Source of the DNA: Planctomycetota bacterium
GTDB lineage: Bacteria; Planctomycetota; PLA2; JAEUHO01
Length of the DNA stretch: 64,000 nucleotides
Assembly (NCBI GenBank): GCA_029259775.1
Contig: JAJDEN010000039.1
Span: 1-64,000, forward strand
Direction: 5' to 3'
Part shown: positions 8,423-16,526 of the stretch, one piece after another
Numbering within the stretch: position 1 is the stretch's first letter
How the letters are laid out: the number at the start of each line of letters is the position of its first letter
Notes under the pieces: model-generated
What the model saw: only the letters and a program-made list of their open reading frames with translations
The model's database searches: none
Told to the model about the DNA's origin: nothing
Translations under genes and position numbers: made by a program

Positions 8423-9679
8423 ATGCGACCGCCCCGCGTCTCCCTTCTGTTCGCGCTGCTCCTGGCCGCGCTGATCTGCGCGCTGGGCACGCCCACGGCC
8501 GCCGCCAAGGGGGCCAAGCAGGCCGGGGCGAAGAAGCTCAAGCCGCTCAAGATCAAGAACGACGCGTACCCGAAGGCGTTCCGCGACCGGGTCAACGCGG
8601 CCGTCGACCACGGCGTGGAGTACTTGCTCGGGAAGCAGTCGATCGACGGCAGCTGGCCCGCCAACAAGAACCTGCTCGACCACCGGCTGGGGCATACGGC
8701 GCTGATGACGCTGGCCTGCCTCAAGGGCGGCATCACGGTCCGCGACAAGCAGATCCGCAAGGCCGTCGCGTGGCTGCACACGCAGAAGCTGACGAAGGTC
8801 TACGACGTCGGCGTGCTGCTGATGGCGCTGCACGCGCTCTACTCCCCCACCGACGAGAAGCAGATCGTCGAGGTGGACAAGTACGGCCACCGCAAGATCA
8901 AGGACCCCTGCCTCACGGACATGTCGAAGAAGGACCGCGCCTTGATGAAGAAGGCCGTGGACTTCCTCCTGAAGCATCAGGAAGGCGGTCACTGGCGCTA
9001 CCCGGACAAGGGCGTCGACGTCTCCAACACGCAGTACGCGCTCCTGGGTCTGTGGGCCGCGAGCCGCTGCGGCTTCAAGATCCCGAGCAAGGTGTGGATG
9101 GACTCGCTGACCTGGCTCGTCACGAGCCAGGAGCGCACGGGACGCAGCGTGAAGCTGCTGGTCAACGAGGTACGCGGCAACTACCGCATGGCCTGGACCG
9201 AGCCCGCGAAGGCGCGCGGCTTTCGCTACATCCCGGGTGGCTCGCCCGTCGAGGGCAAGAAGCCCGTCTCGGGCAGCATGACGACGGCGGGCATGGCCTC
9301 GGTCGCGATCTGCCAGGACGAGCTCTGGGGCTCGCGGCGGTTCACGCCGGACATGCGCAAGCTCTCACGCCGCAGCATCCGCGACGCACTTGCGTGGATG
9401 CAGGACAACTTCGACGTGCAGCGCAACCCGGGCGAGCCCACGGGCGGCTGGCACTACTACTACCTCTACGGCATGGAGCGCGCGGGCATCATGGCGCGTG
9501 CGCGCTTCATGGGGAAGCACGACTGGTACAAGGTCGGCGCGGACTTCATCCTGAGCGAGCAGCGCAGCGACGGGTCCTGGCAACGAGACCAGGACCCGCA
9601 GATCGACTCCGCGTTCGCGATCCTCTTCTTGAAGAGGTCCACGAGCCGCACCCGCAACCCGGTGATCACCGGGGGCTAG
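8423..9679 (+). CDS. secreted protein with prenyltransferase/squalene-cyclase-type repeats
   Basis: A 418-residue exported protein. The signal peptide spans about residues 1-28 (LLFALLLAALICALG then AAAKG). The mature part has several repeats of the alpha/alpha-toroid type, seen as Gln-x-x-DGSW (KQSIDGSWP near residue 73, EQRSDGSWQ near 385) and related QEGGHWRYP and PTGGWHYYYLYGMER stretches. No DxDD squalene-hopene cyclase acid motif is visible, so enzymatic cyclisation is unlikely. Proteins of this type are common in Planctomycetota and their role is not known. The ATG at 8423 was chosen for the signal peptide. Confidence 0.82.
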   Translation: MRPPRVSLLFALLLAALICALGTPTAAAKGAKQAGAKKLKPLKIKNDAYPKAFRDRVNAAVDHGVEYLLGKQSIDGSWPANKNLLDHRLGHTALMTLACLKGGITVRDKQIRKAVAWLHTQKLTKVYDVGVLLMALHALYSPTDEKQIVEVDKYGHRKIKDPCLTDMSKKDRALMKKAVDFLLKHQEGGHWRYPDKGVDVSNTQYALLGLWAASRCGFKIPSKVWMDSLTWLVTSQERTGRSVKLLVNEVRGNYRMAWTEPAKARGFRYIPGGSPVEGKKPVSGSMTTAGMASVAICQDELWGSRRFTPDMRKLSRRSIRDALAWMQDNFDVQRNPGEPTGGWHYYYLYGMERAGIMARARFMGKHDWYKVGADFILSEQRSDGSWQRDQDPQIDSAFAILFLKRSTSRTRNPVITGG

Positions 9680-9702
9680 GCGCCGGCGGTTGCGCCACGA
9701 AG

Positions 9703-10110
9703 CTAGGCGCTCGTGCCGGGCGTCCAGTCGACGGCGACGTTGCCCATCATGGGATCGGGCGCATCCGCGCAGCTGGCGATGAAGATGTCGGGAACCTGCT
9801 CCGCGGCCAGCGGCAGGCCCTCCATCGCGAGACCCATGGGCGGGTCCATGGGGAACTCACCCGCGGGCTCGGTGACGTGATACTTGAGCGTCAACGAAGA
9901 CAGGACCGACAGGGGCCCCACAGGCATGGACTGCCCCTTCGGGAGTTGGATCTCCTCGTCGAACGGCTGACCGTCGGATGTCGTGCCCTGCACCCGAGCC
10001 GTGCCGGACGTGACGCGACCGCCCGTCGTGTTGTCGTCGAGCCGCAGGCTGCCAAGCCCACGCGTCCCCGTCCCGCCAAGTTCATTGTCATCATCGTTCG
10101 TCGTGTTCAT
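9703..10110 (-). CDS. small acidic protein of unknown function
   Basis: A 135-residue acidic protein. It begins with a polar Asn/Asp/Gly-rich segment, then has a beta-rich region (GGRVTSGTARVQGTTSDG, a strand-rich stretch near LTLKYHV) and ends with VDWTPGTSA. There is no clear signal peptide or membrane segment. Three consecutive ATG codons occur at 10116, 10113 and 10110; GTGGAG directly before the first places 10110 at normal ribosome-binding spacing. It converges with the gene ending at 9679, 23 bases away. No family was recognised, so the gene itself is only moderately certain. Confidence 0.55.
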   Translation of the reverse strand: MNTTNDDDNELGGTGTRGLGSLRLDDNTTGGRVTSGTARVQGTTSDGQPFDEEIQLPKGQSMPVGPLSVLSSLTLKYHVTEPAGEFPMDPPMGLAMEGLPLAAEQVPDIFIASCADAPDPMMGNVAVDWTPGTSA

Positions 10111-10229
10111 CATCATCTCCACGGTGCGCTGATCCCAAGAAGCGGGAGAGTTGCACCTCAGAGCGCGCGAAGGTGCTCCCGCTACGTTGAAACGGTAGAC
10201 AATTGCCGCTACGAGCGCAATCGAGCCCC

Positions 10230-13160
10230 TTAGCTGGGGACACCCCAGAGCACCCAGCCGGCCCAGTAGTACTCGTGCTTCCACTTCGGCTTGCTGCGGA
10301 CAAACGCCTGCGCCTTGCTGAGCGCCTCAGCCGCGGACAGCGGCTTGATCTTCGGGTCCTTGGGGTTCCAGAGCTCGTGGAAGCGGCGCATGAGCGCGAG
10401 CGTCGCGTCGTCACTGACGTTCCACAGGCTCCCGATCACGCGGGGCACGCCCGCGATCATGAAGGAGCGGCCGAGCCCGACGAGGCCCTCGAGCTTGAAG
10501 TAGCGGCCTTTGCCCGTCACACAGGCGGAGAGCACCGCCACGTCGGCGGGCACCTTCATCCGGAGGACCTCGAGGGCGGTCAGGAAGCCGTCATCCGCCT
10601 CGTCCTCGCTCCGGGTGAACGCCAGCGAGCCGCGCAACGGGTGCTCGGGATCGGACGTCCCGTGCACAGCGAAGTGGACGGCGCGCCAGCGGGGAGACTC
10701 GGCCAGCGCCGCTCGGAAGGCGATCTCGTTGGCCTCCTTCCCCATCAACCTGCGGGTGGCCACGGCCTCGATCTCGCCGCGCGACGAGTCCAGCGGCACC
10801 AGCGACTTCGGCCGACCCGCATAGTCGGCGGCGCCGATGCCAAGCACGCCCTTGCCACGCAGGCCCGCGTCGGTGCCCAGCTCGGTGTAGACCGTCCCCG
10901 AGGGAGCGAGGACGACCTGCTTGTTCGGCAACAGCGCGCTGAACGGGAACGACGCGAGGGAGCCCACGGGCGAGATGATGACGCGCTTGGCGTCCTTGCC
11001 GATCTTGAGTTTGCCGAGCAGGAGGTCCGCTAGGGCCTTGCGGCCCTTGTCGTCCACGGCAATCGTGGCTTCGTCCCAGGTGACGGCCCCCAGCGCGCGG
11101 TCCAGCTTCGCGGCCGTTCCGAGATCCTCCAGACGGGAGGCCTTGGCATCGACGACAACCGCCACGACGCCCTGGCCCGTGAACGCGTAGGAGACGAACA
11201 CGTCGCCGGGCGACAAGCGCGCTTGCAGTTCAGGGATGAGATTCACCGTGCCAAGGAGGACCGTCGCCGACGCCCGCGCCTTGCGGAGGATGCGCGAGGC
11301 GAGCATGGACTTCTCGGCCCAGGCGGCCTCGAGCCTGCTCTTGAGCCGTTGGTAGGCCGTGCGATCGCCCTTCGTCCAGGCGCGGTCCATGAGCGCGCGA
11401 GCCTCGGCGATCTCGACCTCGATCGCCCGTTCGTCCGCGAGCAGCCTCGCCGGCACGAGGTCGTCGCGTGCCTCCTCCCGACCCTGCAAGGATTGGAGGA
11501 GCAACACGGCACGACTGCGCTCGATGAAGAGCCACGCCTCATCGACATCCTGGAGCGCGACCGCGGCCTCGATCCCCATCTCGAAGACGGCGGCGTTGTC
11601 GGTGCGCGCGTACGGCCCTTGCGCGCTAGCCAGGCCCTGCAGCGAGTCCAGCAGGGCCACGCTGGCTTCGCGGGCGCTGCCTGCAGCCTTCCGCGGCTCA
11701 CCGAGCTTGAGCCAGGCGCGCGCCAGGCCGCGGTAGCCGTCGGCCACGAGCTTGGGCGCGGCCATGATCTTCGCATCCGCGAGCGACTTGATCAGTAGGT
11801 CCTGGGCCTCCTCGGCCTTGCCCTGGTCGATCAGGACCTGGGCGATGTTTTGCCGCACGTTCGTCTTGCGCCAGCGGTCCTTGCTCCCCTGGGCCAGGGC
11901 GAGAGCAGCATGCAGTGCCGCCAGGCTCTCCTCCTGGCGACCGAGGCGTCCCAGGATCCACCCCAGGTTGTCCAGCGCGCCTGCCTCGTCCTCGACGGCG
12001 TTCATCTCCGCAAAGGTCGCCTGCGCCGCTTTCAGGGCGGCAATGGCATCTTCGCTCTCACCGAGATCGTGCAGGATGATGCCGCGATTGGCTTGCAGTT
12101 TGGCCAGGAGGTAGGCGATGTCCTCGGCTCCCGCGGGGTCGTGCTTGCGCGCCTTCTCGTGCAGGCCGCCGTAGATCTTCTCGGCCGCGTCCGCGTCGCG
12201 AGCAGCACGATGCGGATCGTGCATGCTCAGCGCGTGGTTGCTCCGCTGCGCGAGCGCATCCGCCCTCGCCATCGAGTTCTTCTCGGCGGGGAGATCGTCC
12301 ATCGCCTGGTCGAGGAGCTCACCGGCGCGTGCGAAGCGCCCCGCGCGCACGGCCATTTCAGCCATGTTGAGGCGCACCCTGCGACGTTGATCGACCAGGC
12401 GGGGATGCGTGGCGTCCTTCACGAGTTCGAACGCCCGCTTGAAGTCGCGCTTGGCCCCACGGAAGTTGCCGACCATCCCCTGGACGGCCCCCAGATTGTT
12501 GAGCGCGCTGACCTGCCCATCGATGGCATCACGAAGCGCTTCGGCCGCGCGCAACTTCTCGAAGCCCGCGAGAGTTCCCGCCGCGTCGTACGCAGCCCAC
12601 GCGGCGTGCCCGACGCGCATCCACGCCCTGACGGCTCCCGTCAGCCAGCCGAGTTCCTCCGCACGGACGGCGACGGCCGCCATGACCCGGCGGACCTCGG
12701 CATGCCGGCCCAGCGCGCGAAGAGCGAATCCCCATGCGAGCTGGACGCGGGCCTGCTCGTACGCATCGCCCGCCGCACCGAGCTTCTGCAACGAGACCAG
12801 GGCCGCTTCGTGCTGCTCGCTGGTGGTGGCCTGCTCGGCCTGCAGCAGCGCGGCCCGTGTCGGCGCGTGGGGCTCGGCCTTGCCGCGCGCCCTTAGGTAC
12901 GCACCGAGCTTGGGGCCTTCCACGCCGGGCACCGCCTCGGCGAAGGCCGCCGCCGCATCCTGCCGGGCCTGGATGCAGACCTCATCCGCAATCGACCAGC
13001 GGTCGGGGTAGATCTCCGCCGCAATCCGGGTGATGACCTTCGTGGCCTTGGTATCGAACGCCTTGATCACCCTCTCGGCCGGCGTACCGGTGATCGGTCC
13101 GCGCTCGTCCGCGAGCAGCAGCCCGGGCCAGAGGCAGAACACGACCCCGGTCAAGAACAT
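10230..13160 (-). CDS. exported TPR-repeat protein with C-terminal CHAT protease domain
   Basis: A 976-residue protein. A hydrophobic start (FLTGVVFCLWPGLLLADE) predicts export. Residues about 150-560 are TPR repeats, for example ALNNLGAVQGMVGNFRGAKRDF and GALDNLGWILGRLGRQEESLAAL. A CHAT domain follows from about 690 to the end. Its caspase-like dyad is His833 in VHFAVHG and Cys880 in VLSACVTG, followed by GLGRSFMIAGVPRVIGSLW, diagnostic of CHAT. The TPR-CHAT arrangement suggests a peptidase gated by protein binding; the substrate is unknown. The start is uncertain: an in-frame extension upstream of the ATG would give a longer signal peptide but has no good start codon. Confidence 0.9.
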   Translation of the reverse strand: MFLTGVVFCLWPGLLLADERGPITGTPAERVIKAFDTKATKVITRIAAEIYPDRWSIADEVCIQARQDAAAAFAEAVPGVEGPKLGAYLRARGKAEPHAPTRAALLQAEQATTSEQHEAALVSLQKLGAAGDAYEQARVQLAWGFALRALGRHAEVRRVMAAVAVRAEELGWLTGAVRAWMRVGHAAWAAYDAAGTLAGFEKLRAAEALRDAIDGQVSALNNLGAVQGMVGNFRGAKRDFKRAFELVKDATHPRLVDQRRRVRLNMAEMAVRAGRFARAGELLDQAMDDLPAEKNSMARADALAQRSNHALSMHDPHRAARDADAAEKIYGGLHEKARKHDPAGAEDIAYLLAKLQANRGIILHDLGESEDAIAALKAAQATFAEMNAVEDEAGALDNLGWILGRLGRQEESLAALHAALALAQGSKDRWRKTNVRQNIAQVLIDQGKAEEAQDLLIKSLADAKIMAAPKLVADGYRGLARAWLKLGEPRKAAGSAREASVALLDSLQGLASAQGPYARTDNAAVFEMGIEAAVALQDVDEAWLFIERSRAVLLLQSLQGREEARDDLVPARLLADERAIEVEIAEARALMDRAWTKGDRTAYQRLKSRLEAAWAEKSMLASRILRKARASATVLLGTVNLIPELQARLSPGDVFVSYAFTGQGVVAVVVDAKASRLEDLGTAAKLDRALGAVTWDEATIAVDDKGRKALADLLLGKLKIGKDAKRVIISPVGSLASFPFSALLPNKQVVLAPSGTVYTELGTDAGLRGKGVLGIGAADYAGRPKSLVPLDSSRGEIEAVATRRLMGKEANEIAFRAALAESPRWRAVHFAVHGTSDPEHPLRGSLAFTRSEDEADDGFLTALEVLRMKVPADVAVLSACVTGKGRYFKLEGLVGLGRSFMIAGVPRVIGSLWNVSDDATLALMRRFHELWNPKDPKIKPLSAAEALSKAQAFVRSKPKWKHEYYWAGWVLWGVPS

Positions 13161-13290
13161 CGCGCTCAGGCGGGCCGTGCTCCGGATGGTGGCTCCTCGG
13201 GCATGAGTCTAGCGGCCCAGCGAGCCAGGCGTTTCCTGCCCCCATCGGCGCCCCGCAGACACCCGGCCCGCCGATCCCTATCATGGAGGG

Positions 13291-14742
13291 ATGCGCCGTA
13301 TCGCCCTCGTCGTTCTCTGCTTGCTCACCCTCCCCCTGACGTTCGCCCAGGCGGGTGAACCCTGGGCGGACGAACCCGCGTTCAAGTCGCTCGTGAAGGC
13401 CGAGGTGAAGCTCCTGAAGACGCTCATGCAGGGCGCCCTCAAGAAGGACTACCGCCGGCAGGCCTGGTACTTCGCCGACCGCCTGCTCGCCGTCGCTCCG
13501 ACCGACACCAAGGCCATCGAGGTCCTCGACACGTGGACCGGCGAAGAACTACAGGCCGGCCAGATTCCCAAGAAGGCCTGGGTCAAGAAGCGCGACGGGA
13601 TGCTGCGCGGCCTCGGCGACGACTACTTCCACTTCGGCGAGACGCTTGAAGCCAGCGGCATGGATCCGGAGAAGTACTACCCGATCAACATCCGCGCGAG
13701 CAGCTACGGAAGCGTGGCCGGTCCGCTCGTCACGGCGATGAAGCAGAGCGGCTTCACGTGGCTTGGCGTCTACGGCGCCAAGGAGATCAAGGACGTCGAA
13801 GAGCTGATGGGCGGCAGCCTCACGCGCTTCACGTTCCCGCAGGAGTACGAAGACGAGTACCTCAAGGCGCGCGCGGTCTGGCCGGAAGCGCGCGGGGCAC
13901 GGACGACGTCCTGGCGCCTCATGACGGACCACGCCTACAAGGAGGCGCTGCGCCTGCTCGGTACGCTCGCCGCGGCCGAAGCATGGATGGTCGGCAACAT
14001 GGGATCGAAGGCCAAGCGCGGCGACGAGCGCGTCACCAACTTGATGGTCTTCAGCGAGTGGCAGGCCTACGACAAGGTCGGCGCCGACCTGGTCATCGAT
14101 CAGGAGAAGGACCGCTTCGCGGGCACGTCGGGCTGGTACGACCGCCGACGCGATCGCCTCATGGTCTGCTGGCGCCACCGCGAGAATGCCTACCTCGGCG
14201 ACGACGACCTGATGCTCGGCCACGCGGCCAAGGTCATGGCCCGCCGGCACTTCGCGGCGGGCGCGGGCGGTGAGGTCCAGGGCAAGGGCTACTGGCTGCT
14301 GGAGGGCCTGCGTGGTGCCTTCGAAGGCTTCCGCCTCAACGAGGACGGCATGGGCGAGATCGACCCGGGCTCGTGCTGGCGCCTTTCGGTCGCGCGCGCG
14401 CTGCGCGACGCCGGCCAGCTGATGCCGTGGGATCAGTTCATGGAGCTGAACCAGAAGGAGGGCGAGGCGCTGGACCGGCCCACGCTGAAGATCTCGTTCG
14501 GCGGCAGCCCGCGCGACGCCAAGAGGGTCGATGTCGTGGCGGCCCAGGCGACGGCGTTCGTCGTCGGTCTCATGAAGGCCAACCGTGGCAAGGGCCTCAA
14601 GAAGCTCGCCAAGCTGATCGGCGATCTCTACAAGCGCGACAGCCTGCCGGACGTCGACAAGGCGCTCGGTCTCAAGAAGGGCAAGGCGGTCGCGATGGCC
14701 GAGGTCGCCCTCGACGCGGCGCACGGCCTCAAGAACCGGTAG
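13291..14742 (+). CDS. secreted protein of unknown function, possibly a degenerate metallopeptidase
   Basis: A 483-residue exported protein with a signal peptide (residues 1-22, LVVLCLLTLPLTFAQA). Near residue 310 the sequence LGHAAKVMARRHF followed about 25 residues later by GYWLLEGLRGAFEGF has the layout of gluzincin peptidases (HExxH then W-x-x-EG), but the HExxH glutamate and second histidine are absent. Catalysis is therefore unlikely, and the resemblance is inference from two short stretches. The C-terminus is lysine-rich. It ends six bases before the convergent rtcR gene. Confidence 0.7.
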   Translation: MRRIALVVLCLLTLPLTFAQAGEPWADEPAFKSLVKAEVKLLKTLMQGALKKDYRRQAWYFADRLLAVAPTDTKAIEVLDTWTGEELQAGQIPKKAWVKKRDGMLRGLGDDYFHFGETLEASGMDPEKYYPINIRASSYGSVAGPLVTAMKQSGFTWLGVYGAKEIKDVEELMGGSLTRFTFPQEYEDEYLKARAVWPEARGARTTSWRLMTDHAYKEALRLLGTLAAAEAWMVGNMGSKAKRGDERVTNLMVFSEWQAYDKVGADLVIDQEKDRFAGTSGWYDRRRDRLMVCWRHRENAYLGDDDLMLGHAAKVMARRHFAAGAGGEVQGKGYWLLEGLRGAFEGFRLNEDGMGEIDPGSCWRLSVARALRDAGQLMPWDQFMELNQKEGEALDRPTLKISFGGSPRDAKRVDVVAAQATAFVVGLMKANRGKGLKKLAKLIGDLYKRDSLPDVDKALGLKKGKAVAMAEVALDAAHGLKNR

Positions 14743-14748
14743 CCCGCC

Positions 14749-16335
14749 CTACTGCACGTCGTCGAACGACAGATCGTGGCGCATCAGGTACTTGCGTAGG
14801 CGATCGGCATCGTTCGATGAGCGGCGGCGACGGCGCGACGCCGCGAAGAGCAGGCGTCCGGCTTCGGACAAGGACCGCGCGCGGCGACAGACCCGGATCA
14901 CGTCCGCGAGTTGCACGCGATCAAAGCGGTCGGTCGCAGCGAGTTGCTCCTCCCCCATCACCTGGCGCAGCAAGACATCGACGCTCGCCTCCGGCTCGCC
15001 GCCGCGCCAGGAGAGCTGCAGCCGCTCCACTTCCTCGCGCACCGTCTCGCGACCGATCCGTCCCCCCGGCGCCAGGGTGGCCATGCGGCGGACGGCAGCA
15101 CCGAAGTCGCGGAAGTTGCCGCGCCAGAGGGCCTCGGGGCCCGTCGCGAAGTCCAGGAACGCAGCACGCGCCTCGCGATTGAACGACACGCGCCGGTCAT
15201 CCCGATGCCCGACGCGCTCGAGCTCGAAGTCCAGGTTGGGCTCGATGTCCTCAGGCCGGTCGGTGAGCGGCGGCAGATCGAAGGTCCACATGTCGATGCG
15301 CGCGAGCAAGTCCAAGCGGAAGGACCCCTCGCGCACCTCGGTCCGGAGGTCGCGGTTCGTGCCGGCGATCAGCTGGAAGCGGCTCGAAGCCTCGGTGTCG
15401 GCACCGAGCGGCAGGAACGTGCCCTCCTCGAGCGCCCGGAGCAGCATGGCCTGTTCGTCCAGACCGAGCTCTCCGATCTCATCGAGGAACAGCATGCCCC
15501 CGTCGGCCTTGCGCAGGAGCCCGGGCCGTTCGGTCACCGCACCTGTGAAGGCTCCGCGGACGTGACCGAAGAGAGCGGACATGGCGTTCTCACCGCGCAG
15601 GGTCGCGCAGTTCACCTCGACGAAAGACCCCTGGAGCTGCCGGCGCTCACGCTTCAGCTCGTGGATCCGACGCGCGAGTTCGCTCTTGCCGGCACCTGTG
15701 GGCCCCAGCAGCAGCACAGGGTCGCGCGAGCGGATCGCAACGCGCTCGATCCGCTCGATGAGCTCGTTGAAGGCGTCGTTGCGCGTCACGATGCCCGCCT
15801 TCAGGAAGCTCTGTCCCTCGACGCGCTCGCGCTCGAAGCGTGCATGCAGGCGGTCGTAGCGGCTGAGGTCGAGATCGATGGTGACGCGTCGCCCCGGACC
15901 ACCGCGCGAGCCGCGCCGCGGCGGGCTCGTCTGCAGCAGACGGCCCGGGAGGTAGTGCGCCTCCGTCAGGAGGTAGAGGCAGATCTGGGCCACGTGGCTG
16001 CCGGTCGTGATGTGGACCAGCAGGTCCTCGCGTTCCGGGTCGTAGGCCTGGGCCGCCGCGAAGTCGTGCAGGCGCGCGTACACCTCCTCGAAGTCCCACG
16101 GGTCCTCGAAGGAGATGGCGTGGCGCACGACCTCCGTCTCAGGCGACACCGAATGCATGTCGGCTTCGACCTCGGAGGCGAGCTTCTCGAAGCCGTCCTG
16201 GACCAGCAGGTCGAAGCGGTCGACGACGAAGTCCTGGTGCCGGCAGACATCGAGCGTCGGACGCCAGCGCTCCCATCCACCGCGATCGACGTTGACGCCG
16301 AGCAGGCCACAGACGACGACGGGGCGAGATGACAC
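14749..16335 (-). CDS. rtcR: RtcR, sigma-54 activator of the RNA-repair operon
   Basis: A 528-residue bacterial enhancer-binding protein controlling rtcBA-type operons. Residues 1-175 form the RtcR N-terminal CARF-like sensor, with the characteristic VHITTGSHVAQIC near 107. The AAA+ domain follows: Walker A GPTGAGKS at 211-218, the sigma-54 contact loop GAFTGA at 261-266 and Walker B GMLFLDEIGE at 280-289. The C-terminus (SLSEAGRLLFAASRRRRRSSNDADRLRKYL) matches the RtcR DNA-binding end. I chose GTG at 16335 because the length then fits the family; the open frame continues to 16515 without conserved sequence, and no Shine-Dalgarno is visible. It is divergent from rsr. Confidence 0.92.
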   Translation of the reverse strand: MSSRPVVVCGLLGVNVDRGGWERWRPTLDVCRHQDFVVDRFDLLVQDGFEKLASEVEADMHSVSPETEVVRHAISFEDPWDFEEVYARLHDFAAAQAYDPEREDLLVHITTGSHVAQICLYLLTEAHYLPGRLLQTSPPRRGSRGGPGRRVTIDLDLSRYDRLHARFERERVEGQSFLKAGIVTRNDAFNELIERIERVAIRSRDPVLLLGPTGAGKSELARRIHELKRERRQLQGSFVEVNCATLRGENAMSALFGHVRGAFTGAVTERPGLLRKADGGMLFLDEIGELGLDEQAMLLRALEEGTFLPLGADTEASSRFQLIAGTNRDLRTEVREGSFRLDLLARIDMWTFDLPPLTDRPEDIEPNLDFELERVGHRDDRRVSFNREARAAFLDFATGPEALWRGNFRDFGAAVRRMATLAPGGRIGRETVREEVERLQLSWRGGEPEASVDVLLRQVMGEEQLAATDRFDRVQLADVIRVCRRARSLSEAGRLLFAASRRRRRSSNDADRLRKYLMRHDLSFDDVQ

Positions 16336-16526
16336 GATATAAAAAGATAAACGACGATCTCTTGATCTCCACAATTGGCATCCCACGGTAGGGCGCCGCG
16401 CTCCCGCCACGCACCTGGGACTCCATAACACTTTTGACATCAATGACTTGTGTGATTCTCTCAGATTCTGGCGGCGCGGGCACGAAAGATGAGAAGGAGG
16501 GGCTGTTCGAGACAAAGGAGTCCGAC
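16336..16526. promoter_or_regulatory. divergent rtcR / rsr control region
   Basis: This 191-base gap separates rtcR from rsr. The rtcR-proximal part (16336-16370) is AT-rich in an otherwise GC-rich region. A sigma-54 promoter is expected upstream of rsr because RtcR keeps GAFTGA, yet I find no GG-N10-GC pair in the + strand here. The nearest -24-like match is TTGGCAT at 16375-16381, without a matching -12. A TTGACA hexamer at 16434-16439 lacks a convincing -10. A strong Shine-Dalgarno (AAAGGAG, 16514-16520) lies six bases before the rsr ATG. Confidence 0.5.

Noticed and set aside
8423..9679. Squalene-hopene cyclase
   Set aside because: The protein is exported, lacks a DxDD acid motif and is far shorter than cyclases; only the toroid-type repeats are shared.
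16375..16390. Sigma-54 promoter at TTGGCAT
   Set aside because: The expected GC of the -12 element is absent (TA at that position).
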